From positions 248,001-312,000 of the forward strand of contig JAGYIT010000017.1 in NCBI GenBank assembly GCA_018402445.1: 64,000 bases of DNA, in the 5' to 3' direction. Source of the stretch: Akkermansiaceae bacterium. GTDB taxonomy: Bacteria; Verrucomicrobiota; Verrucomicrobiia; Verrucomicrobiales; Akkermansiaceae. Position 1 is the first letter of the stretch. Every line of letters begins with the position of its first letter. A model generated the notes under the pieces. That model saw only the letters and a program-made list of their open reading frames with translations, was not told where the DNA came from and searched no databases. Below, one piece after another: positions 42,728 to 55,023 of this stretch. The position numbers and the translations under genes were made by a program.

Positions 42728-43768
42728 ATGAAGGTCGCACTTGATGCCATGGGCGGCGACAACGCCCCGCAGATCAATATCGTAGGAGCCGTCGAGGCGC
42801 TGCGGAACCTGCCGAAGCTCGGCCACCTTTTTCTGGTCGGCGATGAGGCGGTTCTCCGCCGCGAAGCCCCCGCCCTCGGCCTGAACCTCAAAGACCCGCG
42901 CGTCAGCATCGTGCACGCGCCGGAAGTCATTGGCATGGCCGAGCCGGGTGCGAAGTCCGTGCGCCGCAAGAAACTCTCCTCGATCAGCGTGGCCATGGAT
43001 CTCGTGAAAGACGGCAAGGCGGATGCCTTCGTCTCAGCAGGCAATACCGGTGCCGCCGTCGCTGCCGCGACTCTCAAGCTGCGCTGCCTCAAGGGCGTGG
43101 ATCGCGCCGGGATCGCCTCGCCGCTCCCCAACGAGCACGGCATCTGCAACATCCTCGACGCCGGCGCGAACCCGGAATCCAAGCCCGAGCACCTCGTCGC
43201 CTACGCGATCATGGGCAGCGCCTACGCGAAATACGTCCTCGGCGTGAAAGAGCCAAGGGTCGGCCTGATGTCAAACGGCGAGGAGGACGAGAAAGGAACC
43301 GCCTTCACCAAGGAAACCTTCAAGCGCCTCAAGGCCACACCCGGCATTCATTTCATCGGAAATGTCGAGGGGCACGACCTTTTCGAAACCAAACTCGATA
43401 TCGTGCTGTGCGACGGTTTCGTGGGAAACATCGTCCTCAAGAGCGTCGAGGCCACCGCGAAGGCCGTCTCGAAATGGCTCAAGACGGAGATCAAGGAAAC
43501 CCCTCTCCGCATGGCCGGGGCGCTGCTCGCGCAGGGTGCTTTCAAGGCGCTCAAGGCGAAAAGCAGCTATGAAACCTATGGCGGCAGCCCGCTGCTCGGC
43601 GTGAACGGGGTGGTCATCATCGCCCATGGTTCATCGACCGGCCTCGCCGTCCGCAACGCGATCCGCGTCGCCGTGGAAACCGTGGAGCATAAGATCAACC
43701 CGCGCATCGAGGAAGCCATGGCGCAGCTCCCGCAAGAGGCCGTCGCTCACCTGCCCTCGCTGGAGTAG
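42728..43768 (+). CDS. plsX: Phosphate acyltransferase
   Basis: Makes acyl-phosphate from acyl-ACP, the first step of the PlsX/PlsY route to phosphatidic acid. The 346 residues start MKVALDAMGGDNAPQINIVG, the family opening. Also seen: VSAGNTGAAVAAATL, EDEKGTAF, GNVEGHDLF, DGFVGNIVLKSVEATAK and GGSPLLGVNGVVIIAHG. It follows rpmF, as usual. No fabH or fabD follows here; instead an intergenic insertion and an unrelated gene are found. Confidence 0.95.
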   Translation: MKVALDAMGGDNAPQINIVGAVEALRNLPKLGHLFLVGDEAVLRREAPALGLNLKDPRVSIVHAPEVIGMAEPGAKSVRRKKLSSISVAMDLVKDGKADAFVSAGNTGAAVAAATLKLRCLKGVDRAGIASPLPNEHGICNILDAGANPESKPEHLVAYAIMGSAYAKYVLGVKEPRVGLMSNGEEDEKGTAFTKETFKRLKATPGIHFIGNVEGHDLFETKLDIVLCDGFVGNIVLKSVEATAKAVSKWLKTEIKETPLRMAGALLAQGAFKALKAKSSYETYGGSPLLGVNGVVIIAHGSSTGLAVRNAIRVAVETVEHKINPRIEEAMAQLPQEAVAHLPSLE

Positions 43769-43911
43769 TAGCCGGTATTCGGATACCGGGTCTCCGTCCC
43801 ATGCCACCAGCGAGACCGATCGGCGGGCATGCTGCCCCGTTGTGAAGGCAAACGCAGATCCGCATTCCCATCCGCTCACCGGGGTTTGACCTCTGACGGG
43901 GGGCAGCGGCA

Positions 43912-44133
43912 CAGGGCGATCAAGCTAGGGGAAATCAAGGTCTGTCCATCCTTTGGAGCAGCTAAATGAGCGAGTCTGGGTTCATGGATGGAAGAATTTC
44001 AACCACGGAGGACAGAACACGGAGGTCTTGGTTCGAAACCTGTAGATCAGTCGGGAGATTCTCTGTGTTCTCCGTGCTCTCTGTGGTAAAATCTCAAATT
44101 AGTCGGTTTTCACTCCCTAGCTTGATCGCCCTG
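43912..44133. mobile_element. 222-bp MITE-like insertion with perfect terminal repeats and target duplication
   Basis: Ends are perfect 19-bp inverted repeats: CAGGGCGATCAAGCTAGGG at 43912-43930 and its reverse complement at 44115-44133. The 10 bases GGCAGCGGCA flank the element directly on both sides (43902-43911 and 44134-44143), as expected of a target-site duplication. Inside is an imperfect inverted pair of CCACGGAG/CTCTGTGTTCTCCGTG repeats (44001-44025 and 44061-44087). It encodes nothing. A solo piece of the end, CTAGCTTGATCGCC, is at 47630-47643. The element lies just before the DUF6288-type gene. Confidence 0.7.
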
Positions 44134-44193
44134 GGCAGCGGCAGGGGATTTGTGCATGGACGGGGCGAGAATCCTGCTTCAGTTTGCCTAGAC

Positions 44194-46578
44194 ATGTTCA
44201 CAAAACCTTTCAGAGCCTGCAGGACGATCATCCTTGCCGTGCTGCTTGCCGCCCCTTTCTCCTCCGCCGCTCCGAAGGGTCAGATGGAGAAACCCGATTT
44301 CACGAAGGGCGATCTCATCCCGGAGGGCGCTACCCAGGACTGGAACCTTGGCGCCACGGGCGCGCGCGGCTGGATCTATTCCGACAGGATGGTCACCACC
44401 GACGCCCGCCAGATCTCCGTGACGAAAGTCGAACCCGGTTCACCGGCGGAGGGCGTATTGGCGGTGGGCGATGTGATCTTGGGGGGCGGCGGGAAAGCAT
44501 TTTCCCATGATCCGCGCACCGAGTTTGGTAAGGCGCTAACAGCGGCGGAGGCGGGCGACGGTAACTTTTCCCTGATCCGCTGGCGGGCGGGGAAAGAGGA
44601 GGCGGTGACGCTGAAACTTCCGGTGCTCGGAAGCTATTCGCCGACGGCTCCCCATGATTGCCCGAAGTCGAAGCTGATCCTTGAAAGGGGCGCGGCGGCA
44701 CTGGCGAAATCCATGGCCTCCGGCTTGGGCAAGAAACAGAACCCCATCCCCCGCGCCCTCAACGCCCTCGGCCTCCTCGCCACCGGCGACGCGAAATACC
44801 TGCCGCTCGTGAGAGCGGAGGTGGAGTGGGCTTCCCATTTCACCACCGACGCAATGGCGACCTGGTACTACGGCTATCTCATGCTGCTGGTTTCCGAATA
44901 TACCATGGCCACCGGTGACGAATCCTTCCTGCCGGGACTGCGGCGCATCGCGATGGAGGCCGCGGAGGGGCAGAGCGCCGTAGGCTCATGGGGCCACAAG
45001 TTCGCGGAGCCGAGCGGGCGGCTGCCGGGATACGGTATGATGAACTCGCCGGGCATCGTGCTCACCACCGCCCTCGCCCTCGCTCGGGAAGCGGGCGTGA
45101 AAGACCCGGAGGTGGCGATGGCCATCGAGCGCAGCGCGAAGCTGCTCCGCTTTTACTCCGGCAAGGGTGCGATCCCCTACGGCGACCACGTCGAGTGGAT
45201 GCAGACCCACGAGGACAACGGCAAATGCGGCATGGCGGCCGTGCTTTTCTCGCAGCTTGGCGAAGAGGAGCACGCGGAGTTTTTCTCCCGGATGAGTTTG
45301 GCCTCCCACGGTAACGAGCGAGACACCGGCCACACCGGGAACTTCTTCAACCTCACCTGGGCGATGCCCGCCGTAGCCCTCTCCGGCCCACAGGCGACGG
45401 GCGCGTGGATGGATGAGTTCGGCGCATGGTATTTCGATCTCGCGCGGCGCTGGGACGGCACTTTCGCCCACCTCGGCCCGCCGCAGTTGAAACCCGACAG
45501 CTACCGGAACTGGGATGCCACCGGAGCGTATCTCCTCGCCTACGCGGCTCCCCTCAAAAAAATCCATCTCACCGGGAAAAAACCCGCCGCCGTTCCTCAG
45601 CTCGATGCCGCGCACGCGCAGTCCCTCATCCTCGATGGCCGCGGCTGGGACAACAAGAACCGCAACAGCGCCTACGACGCGCTCACGCCGGACCAGCTCC
45701 TTGAATCGCTCGCGAGCTGGTCGCCCATCGTCCGCGACCGCGCCGCGCAGGCGCTCGCCCGCCGCAAGGACACGCCGGTGGAACCCGTCCTGAAAATGCT
45801 TTCCTCGCCGGATCTCAACGCGCGCTACGGCGCGTGCCAGGCGCTCGCCCACATAAAATCCGCCGATGCCCTGCCCGCTCTGGTGGAAACCCTCGACCAC
45901 GACGACATGTGGCTCCGCGTGAAGGCCGCGCAAGCCATCGCCGCCATTGGCCAGCCCGCCATGTCCTCCCTTCCGAAGATGCTTGAGATGATCGCCAGGG
46001 AGCCTTCGGAAAAAGACCCGCGCGGCATGGAGCAGCGCTACCTCTGTTTCACCGTGTTCGGGACAATGCTGAAAAATTCCATCGAAGGGGTTGGCCAAGA
46101 TCTCCTCAGGAAAGCCATCGCCGCGGGACTGGACAACCAGGACGGCCGCGCGCGCGGGGCGATCGGCGGGGTTTACGGACGGTTTACCTACGAGCAGATC
46201 AAGCCCCTGCTGCCCGTGATCCACGAGGCCATCGTGAAACCCGCGCCCAGCGGCATCATGTTCGCCAGCGGCGTCCGCCTCGCCGGACTGGAGTTGTTCG
46301 CGAAGCACCGCATCCGCGAGGGCATCCCGCTTTGCATCGACGTGATGGAGATCCAAAACTGGGGCAAGCAGGCGCGGATTGCCAAATGCCTCCAGATCCT
46401 CGGCAGCTACGGCACCGCCGCGAAAACCGAGCTGCCGCGCCTGCGCCAACTTGAGAAAGACCTCACATCCCACCCCGAGGCGAGAAACCTCGCAGCGCAC
46501 ACAGAAACGCTCCGCAAGCTCATCGCAAAACTCGAGGAAGAGGGCGAACCCGCCGAACTCCGCAGCCTCCTTGATTGA
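44194..46578 (+). CDS. Exported PDZ/HEAT-repeat protein, probably DUF6288
   Basis: A 794-residue secreted protein. The ATG at 44194 gives MFTKPFRACRTIILAVLLAA and a signal peptide; a longer frame to 43966 runs through the inserted element and is rejected. A PDZ-like domain follows (SVTKVEPGSPAEGVLAVGDV). The central part, with GKKQNPIPRALNALGLLATG, WASHFTTDAMATWYYGYLML and WGHKFAEPSGRLPGYG, looks like an alpha/alpha toroid, as in DUF6288 proteins. The C-terminal 300 residues are HEAT-type repeats (LASWSPIVRDRAAQALARRK, DDMWLRVKAAQAIAAIG). No catalytic residues are evident. Function unknown; this group occurs in Planctomycetes and Verrucomicrobia. Confidence 0.72.
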   Translation: MFTKPFRACRTIILAVLLAAPFSSAAPKGQMEKPDFTKGDLIPEGATQDWNLGATGARGWIYSDRMVTTDARQISVTKVEPGSPAEGVLAVGDVILGGGGKAFSHDPRTEFGKALTAAEAGDGNFSLIRWRAGKEEAVTLKLPVLGSYSPTAPHDCPKSKLILERGAAALAKSMASGLGKKQNPIPRALNALGLLATGDAKYLPLVRAEVEWASHFTTDAMATWYYGYLMLLVSEYTMATGDESFLPGLRRIAMEAAEGQSAVGSWGHKFAEPSGRLPGYGMMNSPGIVLTTALALAREAGVKDPEVAMAIERSAKLLRFYSGKGAIPYGDHVEWMQTHEDNGKCGMAAVLFSQLGEEEHAEFFSRMSLASHGNERDTGHTGNFFNLTWAMPAVALSGPQATGAWMDEFGAWYFDLARRWDGTFAHLGPPQLKPDSYRNWDATGAYLLAYAAPLKKIHLTGKKPAAVPQLDAAHAQSLILDGRGWDNKNRNSAYDALTPDQLLESLASWSPIVRDRAAQALARRKDTPVEPVLKMLSSPDLNARYGACQALAHIKSADALPALVETLDHDDMWLRVKAAQAIAAIGQPAMSSLPKMLEMIAREPSEKDPRGMEQRYLCFTVFGTMLKNSIEGVGQDLLRKAIAAGLDNQDGRARGAIGGVYGRFTYEQIKPLLPVIHEAIVKPAPSGIMFASGVRLAGLELFAKHRIREGIPLCIDVMEIQNWGKQARIAKCLQILGSYGTAAKTELPRLRQLEKDLTSHPEARNLAAHTETLRKLIAKLEEEGEPAELRSLLD

Positions 46579-46605
46579 ACCCGAAGACCGAAGACAGAAG
46601 AAGGA

Positions 46606-46712
46606 ACCACGAAACACACCAAACACACGAAAAATCAGTAACTTGGCATTCACCTAACAGGTGAAGCGGATCCATTCCTCCACACACTGGCCATTCGTGG
46701 GATTCGTGAAAT
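46606..46712. repeat. Inverted CACGAA repeat pair with TTCACC...GGTGAA hairpin
   Basis: The arms ACCACGAAACACACC (46606 on) and, in reverse, CACGAATCCCACGAATGG (46688-46708) resemble the widespread CCACGAAxxACACGAA intergenic repeats. Between them is the palindrome TTCACCTAACAGGTGAA at 46649-46665, related to the hairpins at 7828-7844 and 35478-35494. Confidence 0.55.
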
Positions 46713-46778
46713 TTGAGTTCCCCAAGCGGCCATGAGGGAGCCTTACGCCCAGCGAAAACGCCGTTTACCAACCCAACT

Positions 46779-47576
46779 ATGAACTCGCCCAACCCGATCA
46801 ACCACTCCGTCTGCCGCTGGCCATACTCTGACATCCCGCTCGGGGATTTCTGTATGGCGGCGAAGGAAATGGGCATCGGTTCCATCGAACTACTGGAAAC
46901 ATCGGACTTCGCGACGCTGCGGAGACACGGCCTCGACTGCGCGGTGGTGACCTTTCCCGTAACCACGACGAAAGATGGCGTGAAGGTTGGCATGATCGAG
47001 AAAGCCTTCAACCGCTTGGAACATCACGACGCGCTGGTGGAGGTTTACGAGAGGAAACTCAAAGACTGCGCGGAGGTCGGCGCGGGGCAACTGATCTGCT
47101 TTTCCGGGAATCGCGACGGTATGAACGACGAGCAGGGAATGGAAAATTGTGCGGTTGGGCTGAAGCGGATTCTGCCTCTCGCTGAGAAGCTCGGGATCAC
47201 GCTGGTGATGGAGTTGCTCAATTCGCGGGTCGATCACCCCGGCTATATGTGCGACCACAGCGCGTGGGGCGTCGCCCTCTCGGAAAGGATCGCCAGCCCG
47301 CATTTCCGGCTGCTTTACGACATCTACCACATGCAGGTCATGGAGGGCGACGTCATCGCCACCATCCGCGCCCACCACCCGCATTTCTCCCACTACCACA
47401 CCGGCGGCTGCCCCGGCCGGAATGAGATTGATGAGACTCAGGAACTCAACTACCCGGCCATCATGGGCGCCATCTCGGAAACGGGCTACAAGGGCTACGT
47501 CGGCCAGGAGTTTATTCCGAAAAGCCCTGATAAGCTCGCCAGCTTGAGGCAGGGCGTGGGGATCTGCACGGTATGA
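46779..47576 (+). CDS. TIM-barrel sugar isomerase/epimerase, hydroxypyruvate-isomerase-like
   Basis: A 265-residue AP-endonuclease-2-type TIM barrel. It starts MNSPNPINHSVCRWPYSDIP, as in verrucomicrobial proteins annotated hydroxypyruvate isomerase. Metal-site segments visible are TLVMELLNSRVDHPGYMC (Glu on a strand), LLYDIYHMQVMEGD (Asp and His), HYHTGGCPGRNEID (His) and YVGQEFIP (Glu), which match Hyi. The likely reaction is interconversion of hydroxypyruvate and tartronate semialdehyde or epimerisation of a keto sugar; substrate is not certain. It appears monocistronic. Confidence 0.82.
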   Translation: MNSPNPINHSVCRWPYSDIPLGDFCMAAKEMGIGSIELLETSDFATLRRHGLDCAVVTFPVTTTKDGVKVGMIEKAFNRLEHHDALVEVYERKLKDCAEVGAGQLICFSGNRDGMNDEQGMENCAVGLKRILPLAEKLGITLVMELLNSRVDHPGYMCDHSAWGVALSERIASPHFRLLYDIYHMQVMEGDVIATIRAHHPHFSHYHTGGCPGRNEIDETQELNYPAIMGAISETGYKGYVGQEFIPKSPDKLASLRQGVGICTV

Positions 47577-47635
47577 CTCCCACGGCGTAAACTAGGGTGA
47601 ACCGCCGAGCCCGGGTTGGATTTTAACTAGCTTGA

Positions 47636-50484
<2,849 letters not shown>

Positions 50485-50490
50485 GTTGTC

Positions 50491-50757
50491 ATGACAAGAA
50501 CGCAGATTCAACTTCCCGATCCCCTTTTCAAGCGGCTCCGCAGCATCGCGAAAGCGAAGGATTTGTCCCTCGCTGAAATCATTCGCCGCGAAATGGAGAG
50601 ATACGTGGATACATTTCCCGAAGACCTAGGGCCCAAGAAGCCATGGAAGTTTCCAGTCCTGCAACGCGGCAGCGGAGGTTTCAAAGTCGATCCGGCAACG
50701 ACGCACGCTGAGGCCGATGCGATCATGGAGCGCTTCAAATGGGACGAACCAACATAA
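50491..50757 (+). CDS. RHH-type antitoxin (VapB-like)
   Basis: An 88-residue protein. The N-terminal ribbon-helix-helix reads MTRTQIQLPDPLFKRLRSIA, then LSLAEIIRREMERYVDTFP, the DNA-binding half. The C-terminal half (WKFPVLQRGSGGFKVDPATT and AIMERFKW) should wrap the toxin. Its stop overlaps the toxin start in TAATG. Like others in the family it should neutralise the PIN toxin and repress the operon. The frame is open to 50455 but the ATG at 50491 fits better. Confidence 0.8.
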   Translation: MTRTQIQLPDPLFKRLRSIAKAKDLSLAEIIRREMERYVDTFPEDLGPKKPWKFPVLQRGSGGFKVDPATTHAEADAIMERFKWDEPT

Positions 50758-51194
50758 TGCTAAGCGCCGATACGAACCTTTTCATTTATGCGGCTGATCC
50801 TGACTCCCCGTATCAGGGGGAGGCGCTGCGCTTTTTTGAGGGCGCGGCGGCGGGCGATGAGGAATTCGTTTTATGCGAACTCGTCAGGATCGAGATTTAT
50901 ATGCAGCTTCGTAATCCCGCCACTTTGCGGAAGCCATATTCTTCCCGGGAAGCAGCCGATTATTGCCGCTCCTTGCTGGAAGACACCGGCTGGCGCCACA
51001 TCGACTACGATCCCGCCATTTCCCCTAAGCTCTGGAAGTGGGCTGCGTCCGCCAACTCCGGCATCCGGGAAATCATCGATGCCCGCCTCGCCCTAACCCT
51101 CCGCCACCACGGCGTCACCCGCATTGCCACGGCCAACGTAAAACACTTCCAGAACTTCGGATTCACCGAGGTCTGGAATCCACTTCTTTCCTAA
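50757..51194 (+). CDS. VapC-type PIN-domain ribonuclease toxin
   Basis: A 145-residue PIN nuclease. It opens MLSADTNLFIYAADPDSPYQ, with the first catalytic Asp in ADTN, continues with VLCELVRIEIYMQLRNP (Glu), and ends with IIDARLALTLRHHGVTRIAT and NVKHFQNFGF, where DARLA carries a later acidic residue. The start ATG shares one base with the antitoxin stop (TAATG). VapC toxins usually cut tRNA or rRNA. The toxin gene ends 9 bp before gyrA, so gyrA may depend partly on this transcript. Confidence 0.85.
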   Translation: MLSADTNLFIYAADPDSPYQGEALRFFEGAAAGDEEFVLCELVRIEIYMQLRNPATLRKPYSSREAADYCRSLLEDTGWRHIDYDPAISPKLWKWAASANSGIREIIDARLALTLRHHGVTRIATANVKHFQNFGFTEVWNPLLS

Positions 51195-51203
51195 ATTTTC
51201 CCT

Positions 51204-53802
51204 ATGTCCAACGATTCCATCAAGCCTATCAACGTCGCCGACGAACTCTCGCAGTCGTTCCTCGAGTATTCGATGTCCGTCATCATTTCCCGGGCGCTGC
51301 CCGATGTCCGCGACGGCCTCAAGCCCTCCCAGCGCCGCGTGCTTTTCGCCATGCGCCAGCTCGGCGTGACGCCCTTCGAAGTCCCATGTGAAATGCGCGA
51401 AGATCGTCGGTGAAACCATGGGTAACTACCACCCGCACGGCGATTCCTCGATCTACTCCACCCTCGTCAACATGGGCCAGCCGTGGTCGATGCGCGAGCT
51501 GATCGTCGATGGGCAGGGAAACTTCGGATCGGTCGAGGGCGATGCGGCGGCCTCCATGCGATACACCGAGGCGCGCCTCCATCCGCTCGGCATGGCGATG
51601 ATGGAAGACCTCGATAAGGACACGGTCGATTTCCAGCCGAACTACGACGGCACCCTCCAGGAGCCTTCGGTGCTGCCCTCCGCGTTCCCGAACTTCCTCG
51701 TCAATGGCGGCACCGGCATTGCCGTCGGCATGGCCACGAACCTCGCCCCACACAATCTTGGCGAGGTCATCGATGGCATCTGCGCGATGATCAACGACCC
51801 GAAAATCGACCTCCCCGGCTTGATGCAATACATCAAGGGGCCGGATTTTCCGGTCGCCTGCGAAATCCGCGGCATCCGCGGCATCGAAGATTATTTCAGC
51901 ACCGGTCGGGGCTCCATGCGCCTACGTGGCAAGGTCGAGATCGAGGAAAACGAGAACGGCAAGTCGATGATCATCATCCGTGAGGTGCCCTACGGCGTGA
52001 ACCGTGCCGTGCTGCAGACGCGCATCGCGGAACTCGTGAACGAGAAAACCCTCACCGGCATCTCCGGCATGCGCGACCTTTCCGATGAAGAAACTCGCAT
52101 CGAAATCGAGCTGAAACGCGATGCCCGCCCGCAGGTCGTCGTCGCGCAGCTTTTCAAGCTCACCGCGCTAGAAACCTCGTTCAGCGTCAACATGCTGGCG
52201 ATCCACCAGCAACGCCCGAAGCAGCTTTCCCTCAAGGAGGCGATTGACTGCTACATCGAGCACCGCCGCGAGGTGGTCATCCGCCGCACCCGCTACCTGT
52301 TAGGGAAAGCGGAGGAGCGCGCCGAGCTGTTAGAAGCGTATCTACTCGCGCTAGGTCATCTCGACGATTTCATAAAGATCATCCGCGACTCGAAGAACCG
52401 CGACGAAGCCCGCGAGCGCCTAGCCGCCTATCCTTTCAGCGCCGCCACCGCCGAAGGTCTCGGCATCCTACTGCGCTCGCAAGCCGCCGTGCAGGGCGAT
52501 CAATACGTTTTCTCAGAGCGCCAAGTGAACGCGATCCTCGAGCTGCGCCTCTACCAGCTCACCGGCCTTGAGCGCGACAAGATCAAGGGCGAATACGACG
52601 GCATCCTCGTCGAGATCACCGACCTCATGGACATCCTCGCCCGCGAGGAACGTGTGCTGACTATCATCAAGGACGAGCTGCAGGCGATCAAAGCGAAATA
52701 CGCCACTCCCCGTAAATGCCCCATCGTCGCGGAAGTCGGCGAGGTCGCCATGGAAGACCTCATCGCCAACGACGCGATGATCGTCACCCTCTCGCACCGC
52801 GGTTACATCAAGCGCACCCCGGCCACCGAATACCGCCTGCAAGGCCGCGGCGGCAAAGGCCTCAAGGGCATGGAGACAAAGGCCACCGCGAAGGACGTCG
52901 AGGACGATTTCGTCGAGCACCTCTTCTCCGTGCAGGCACACGACTACCTGCTGTTCTTCACCAACACCGGCCGCCTCTATGTCGAGCGCGTCTATGAACT
53001 CCCGGAAGGCTCCCGCACCTCCGTTGGCCGCAGCATTCGCAACGTCCTCGACCTGCAGCCCGACGAGAAGATCGCCGCCATGCTCCGTCTTGAGCGCACG
53101 GTGGATGAAAACGGCAACGACATCACCTTCCGCGAGGACGCAGGCTTCGTGTTCTTCGCCACCCGCACCGGCAAGGTCAAGAAGACCGCCCTCAACGAAT
53201 TCCGCAACTACCGCAAGGCCGGCACGATCGCGATCATCCTCGAGGAGCAGAACGAACTGATCGGCTGCACGCTTACCTCCGGCGACAACGAGGTGATCCT
53301 CGTCACGCACAATGGCATCAGCCTCCGTTTCTCCGAGCAGGACACCCGCCCGCTCGGCCGCTCCTCGCAGGGCGTCATGGGCATCCGCCCGGTCGAGGGC
53401 GATTACGTCGTCGGCCTCGCGCTCGTAGAGGAGAACCACACCCTCCTCGTCGCCTCGGAGAACGGCCTCGGCAAGCGCACCGCGTTCGAGGAATACCGCC
53501 AGCAATCGCGCGGCGGAAAGGGCATCATCACGATGAAAGTCACGGACAAGACCGGCCCGCTGGTCGGCGCGCTTTCCGTGGAGGAAACCCACGAGCTCAT
53601 GCTCATGACCTCCACCGGGCAGAGCATCCGCATCCGCGTCAACGAAGTCCGCACCACGGGTCGCAACGCCCAGGGCGTGAAACTCCTGACCCTGAAACCC
53701 GGCGAGAAACTCCAGGATATTTCCTTGGTGATCCCGGATGGGGAGGATGCCCCTGATACGGATGGAACCGAAGCTCTTCCGGAGGAGGATAACGCCGAGT
53801 AA
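51204..53802 (+). CDS. gyrA: DNA gyrase subunit A (one frameshift)
   Basis: DNA-cleaving subunit of gyrase, about 865 residues after correction. It starts [20 protein letters not shown], with [20 protein letters not shown] and QRRVLFAM. One extra T near 51375 breaks the frame before the expected [20 protein letters not shown]. The catalytic Tyr lies in [12 protein letters not shown]. The C-terminal pinwheel has six-bladed repeats and a GyrA-box-like QGRGGKG; a second QSRGGKG occurs later. Position 83-type residues read [13 protein letters not shown], so Ser and a downstream Tyr replace nothing unusual. It ends PEEDNAE. Sequence error is the simplest cause of the break. Confidence 0.92.
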
Positions 53803-53812
53803 AACACGATCC

Positions 53813-54391
53813 ATGCCTCCGATCCGTACCGTTGAAACCCTCATTCTCAGCCTTCGGGGTCAGAAGGTGCTGCTGGATGCGGATCTCGCGTCTCTTTACG
53901 GCGTGCCCACGAAGCGCCTGAACGAACAGGTAAAACGGAATGCCGCGCGTTTCCCTGAGGATTTCGTGTTTCAGTTGAATTCCGCGGAGAAGGCTGAGGT
54001 GGTCGCAAATTGCGACCACCTTTCCCGCCTCAAATTCTCGAAAAGCCTACCCTACGCTTTCACCGAACACGGCGCGCTCATGGCCGCCAATGTCCTCAAC
54101 AGCCCCGATGCCGTGCGCATGAGCGTGCACATTGTCCGGGCATTCATCAAACAGCGTGAGCTGATCGCCGGCCAATCTGAGATCCTCAGAAAACTCGCCC
54201 AGATCGACGCCACGCTTCTGAGGCATGACGAGGCGCTGAGCATGATCTGGCAGGAACTCCAACCCTTGATCACGCCTCCGCCGGAGCAGGAAAAACCGGA
54301 GATCGGTTTTCATGTCCGGGAGCCTGAAACAAAGTACACCGCGAAGCCGCAACGGAAATCCAAGTCACGGAAATCCAAGTCATCGGGCTAA
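53813..54391 (+). CDS. ORF6N-domain protein
   Basis: A 192-residue protein. Residues 5-90 match the ORF6N domain (KVLLDADLASLYGVPTKRLN, FPEDFVFQLNSAEK, YAFTEHGALMAANVL). ORF6N proteins are related to phage KilA-N/antirepressor proteins and are common as single chromosomal genes. The C-terminal 40 residues are basic and end in KSKSRKSKSSG. A DNA-binding or regulatory role is likely but unproven. The start at 53813 is 11 bp after gyrA. No other phage genes lie nearby. Confidence 0.82.
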   Translation: MPPIRTVETLILSLRGQKVLLDADLASLYGVPTKRLNEQVKRNAARFPEDFVFQLNSAEKAEVVANCDHLSRLKFSKSLPYAFTEHGALMAANVLNSPDAVRMSVHIVRAFIKQRELIAGQSEILRKLAQIDATLLRHDEALSMIWQELQPLITPPPEQEKPEIGFHVREPETKYTAKPQRKSKSRKSKSSG

Positions 54392-54398
54392 GAGGCAG

Positions 54399-54795
54399 CT
54401 ACCGCTTTTCCACGGCACCTAAATCAGGCGCGTTTCCGCTGAATCCATCGGTCCAAGGAGGCAGGATCTCCCCTTTGTCGATGAGCGGGGAATCCGGATG
54501 GAGGGTGTAATGGGGAGGCGGCAGGGGATCGCCTTCCGCGAGGGTGATTCCGGGATCGCCCGTCATGGTGTTTCTGGATTCCCGTTTCCGTGAAAGTCCC
54601 CTCGCCGACGTGGATGGTGTGCCCCTTGTCCGCTTCGACCATATAGAAAGCTCTGGCGAGCGAGCGCCACGGGCTGCGTTCGAGGCCGGAGTTCGTGTCG
54701 TTTCCGCTCAAGTCCACGTAATGGGATGCGGCGGAGGCGCTGCCGAGAGCGTTGGCCGCGCAAAGGGCAAAGGTGATGAATATGGGGATTCTCAT
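54399..54795 (-). pseudogene. Right-handed beta-helix secreted protein, internally deleted
   Basis: Both ends of the gene remain. The start MRIPIFITFALCAANALGSA is a signal peptide followed by HYVDLSGNDTNSGLERSPWR and GEGTFTETG, the typical opening of DUF1565/pectate-lyase-like beta-helix proteins. After about 110 residues the frame changes and reads MTGDPGITLAEGDPLPPPHY, then SPLIDKGEILPPWTDGFSGN and APDLGAVEKR, the usual ending. The several hundred residues of helix coils between are gone. Confidence 0.65.
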
Positions 54796-55023
54796 GGTTC
54801 TCAAGGGAAGCCGCCGCAAATCGCTTCTTGTGCTTCAAGCTACCCTTATTGTGCTGCCAGATCGTCCTTCTAGTCCATGACTCGAAAGTGTCATTTAAGA
54901 GCAGCGCCCCAAGCGGCCTCATCTCTCACAGAGGCATCTGAAACGACCCCGCGAACACCGAAGATCAGCGCCAAAAAATAATTCTTGCACAACAAGCCTA
55001 ATAAGTGTTCATTTGAACTCACT

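Noticed and set aside
43966..44193. An N-terminal extension of the PDZ/HEAT protein
   Set aside because: It runs through the 222-bp inserted element and its repeats; the signal peptide begins at 44194.
51370..51420. Programmed frameshifting in gyrA (and in ileS and fba)
   Set aside because: No slippery heptamer, no stimulatory hairpin and no conservation argument; the breaks lie at unrelated sequences and are best explained as sequence error.
53813..54391. A prophage marked by the ORF6N gene
   Set aside because: No integrase, capsid, terminase or lysis gene lies nearby, and ORF6N genes are common as single chromosomal genes.
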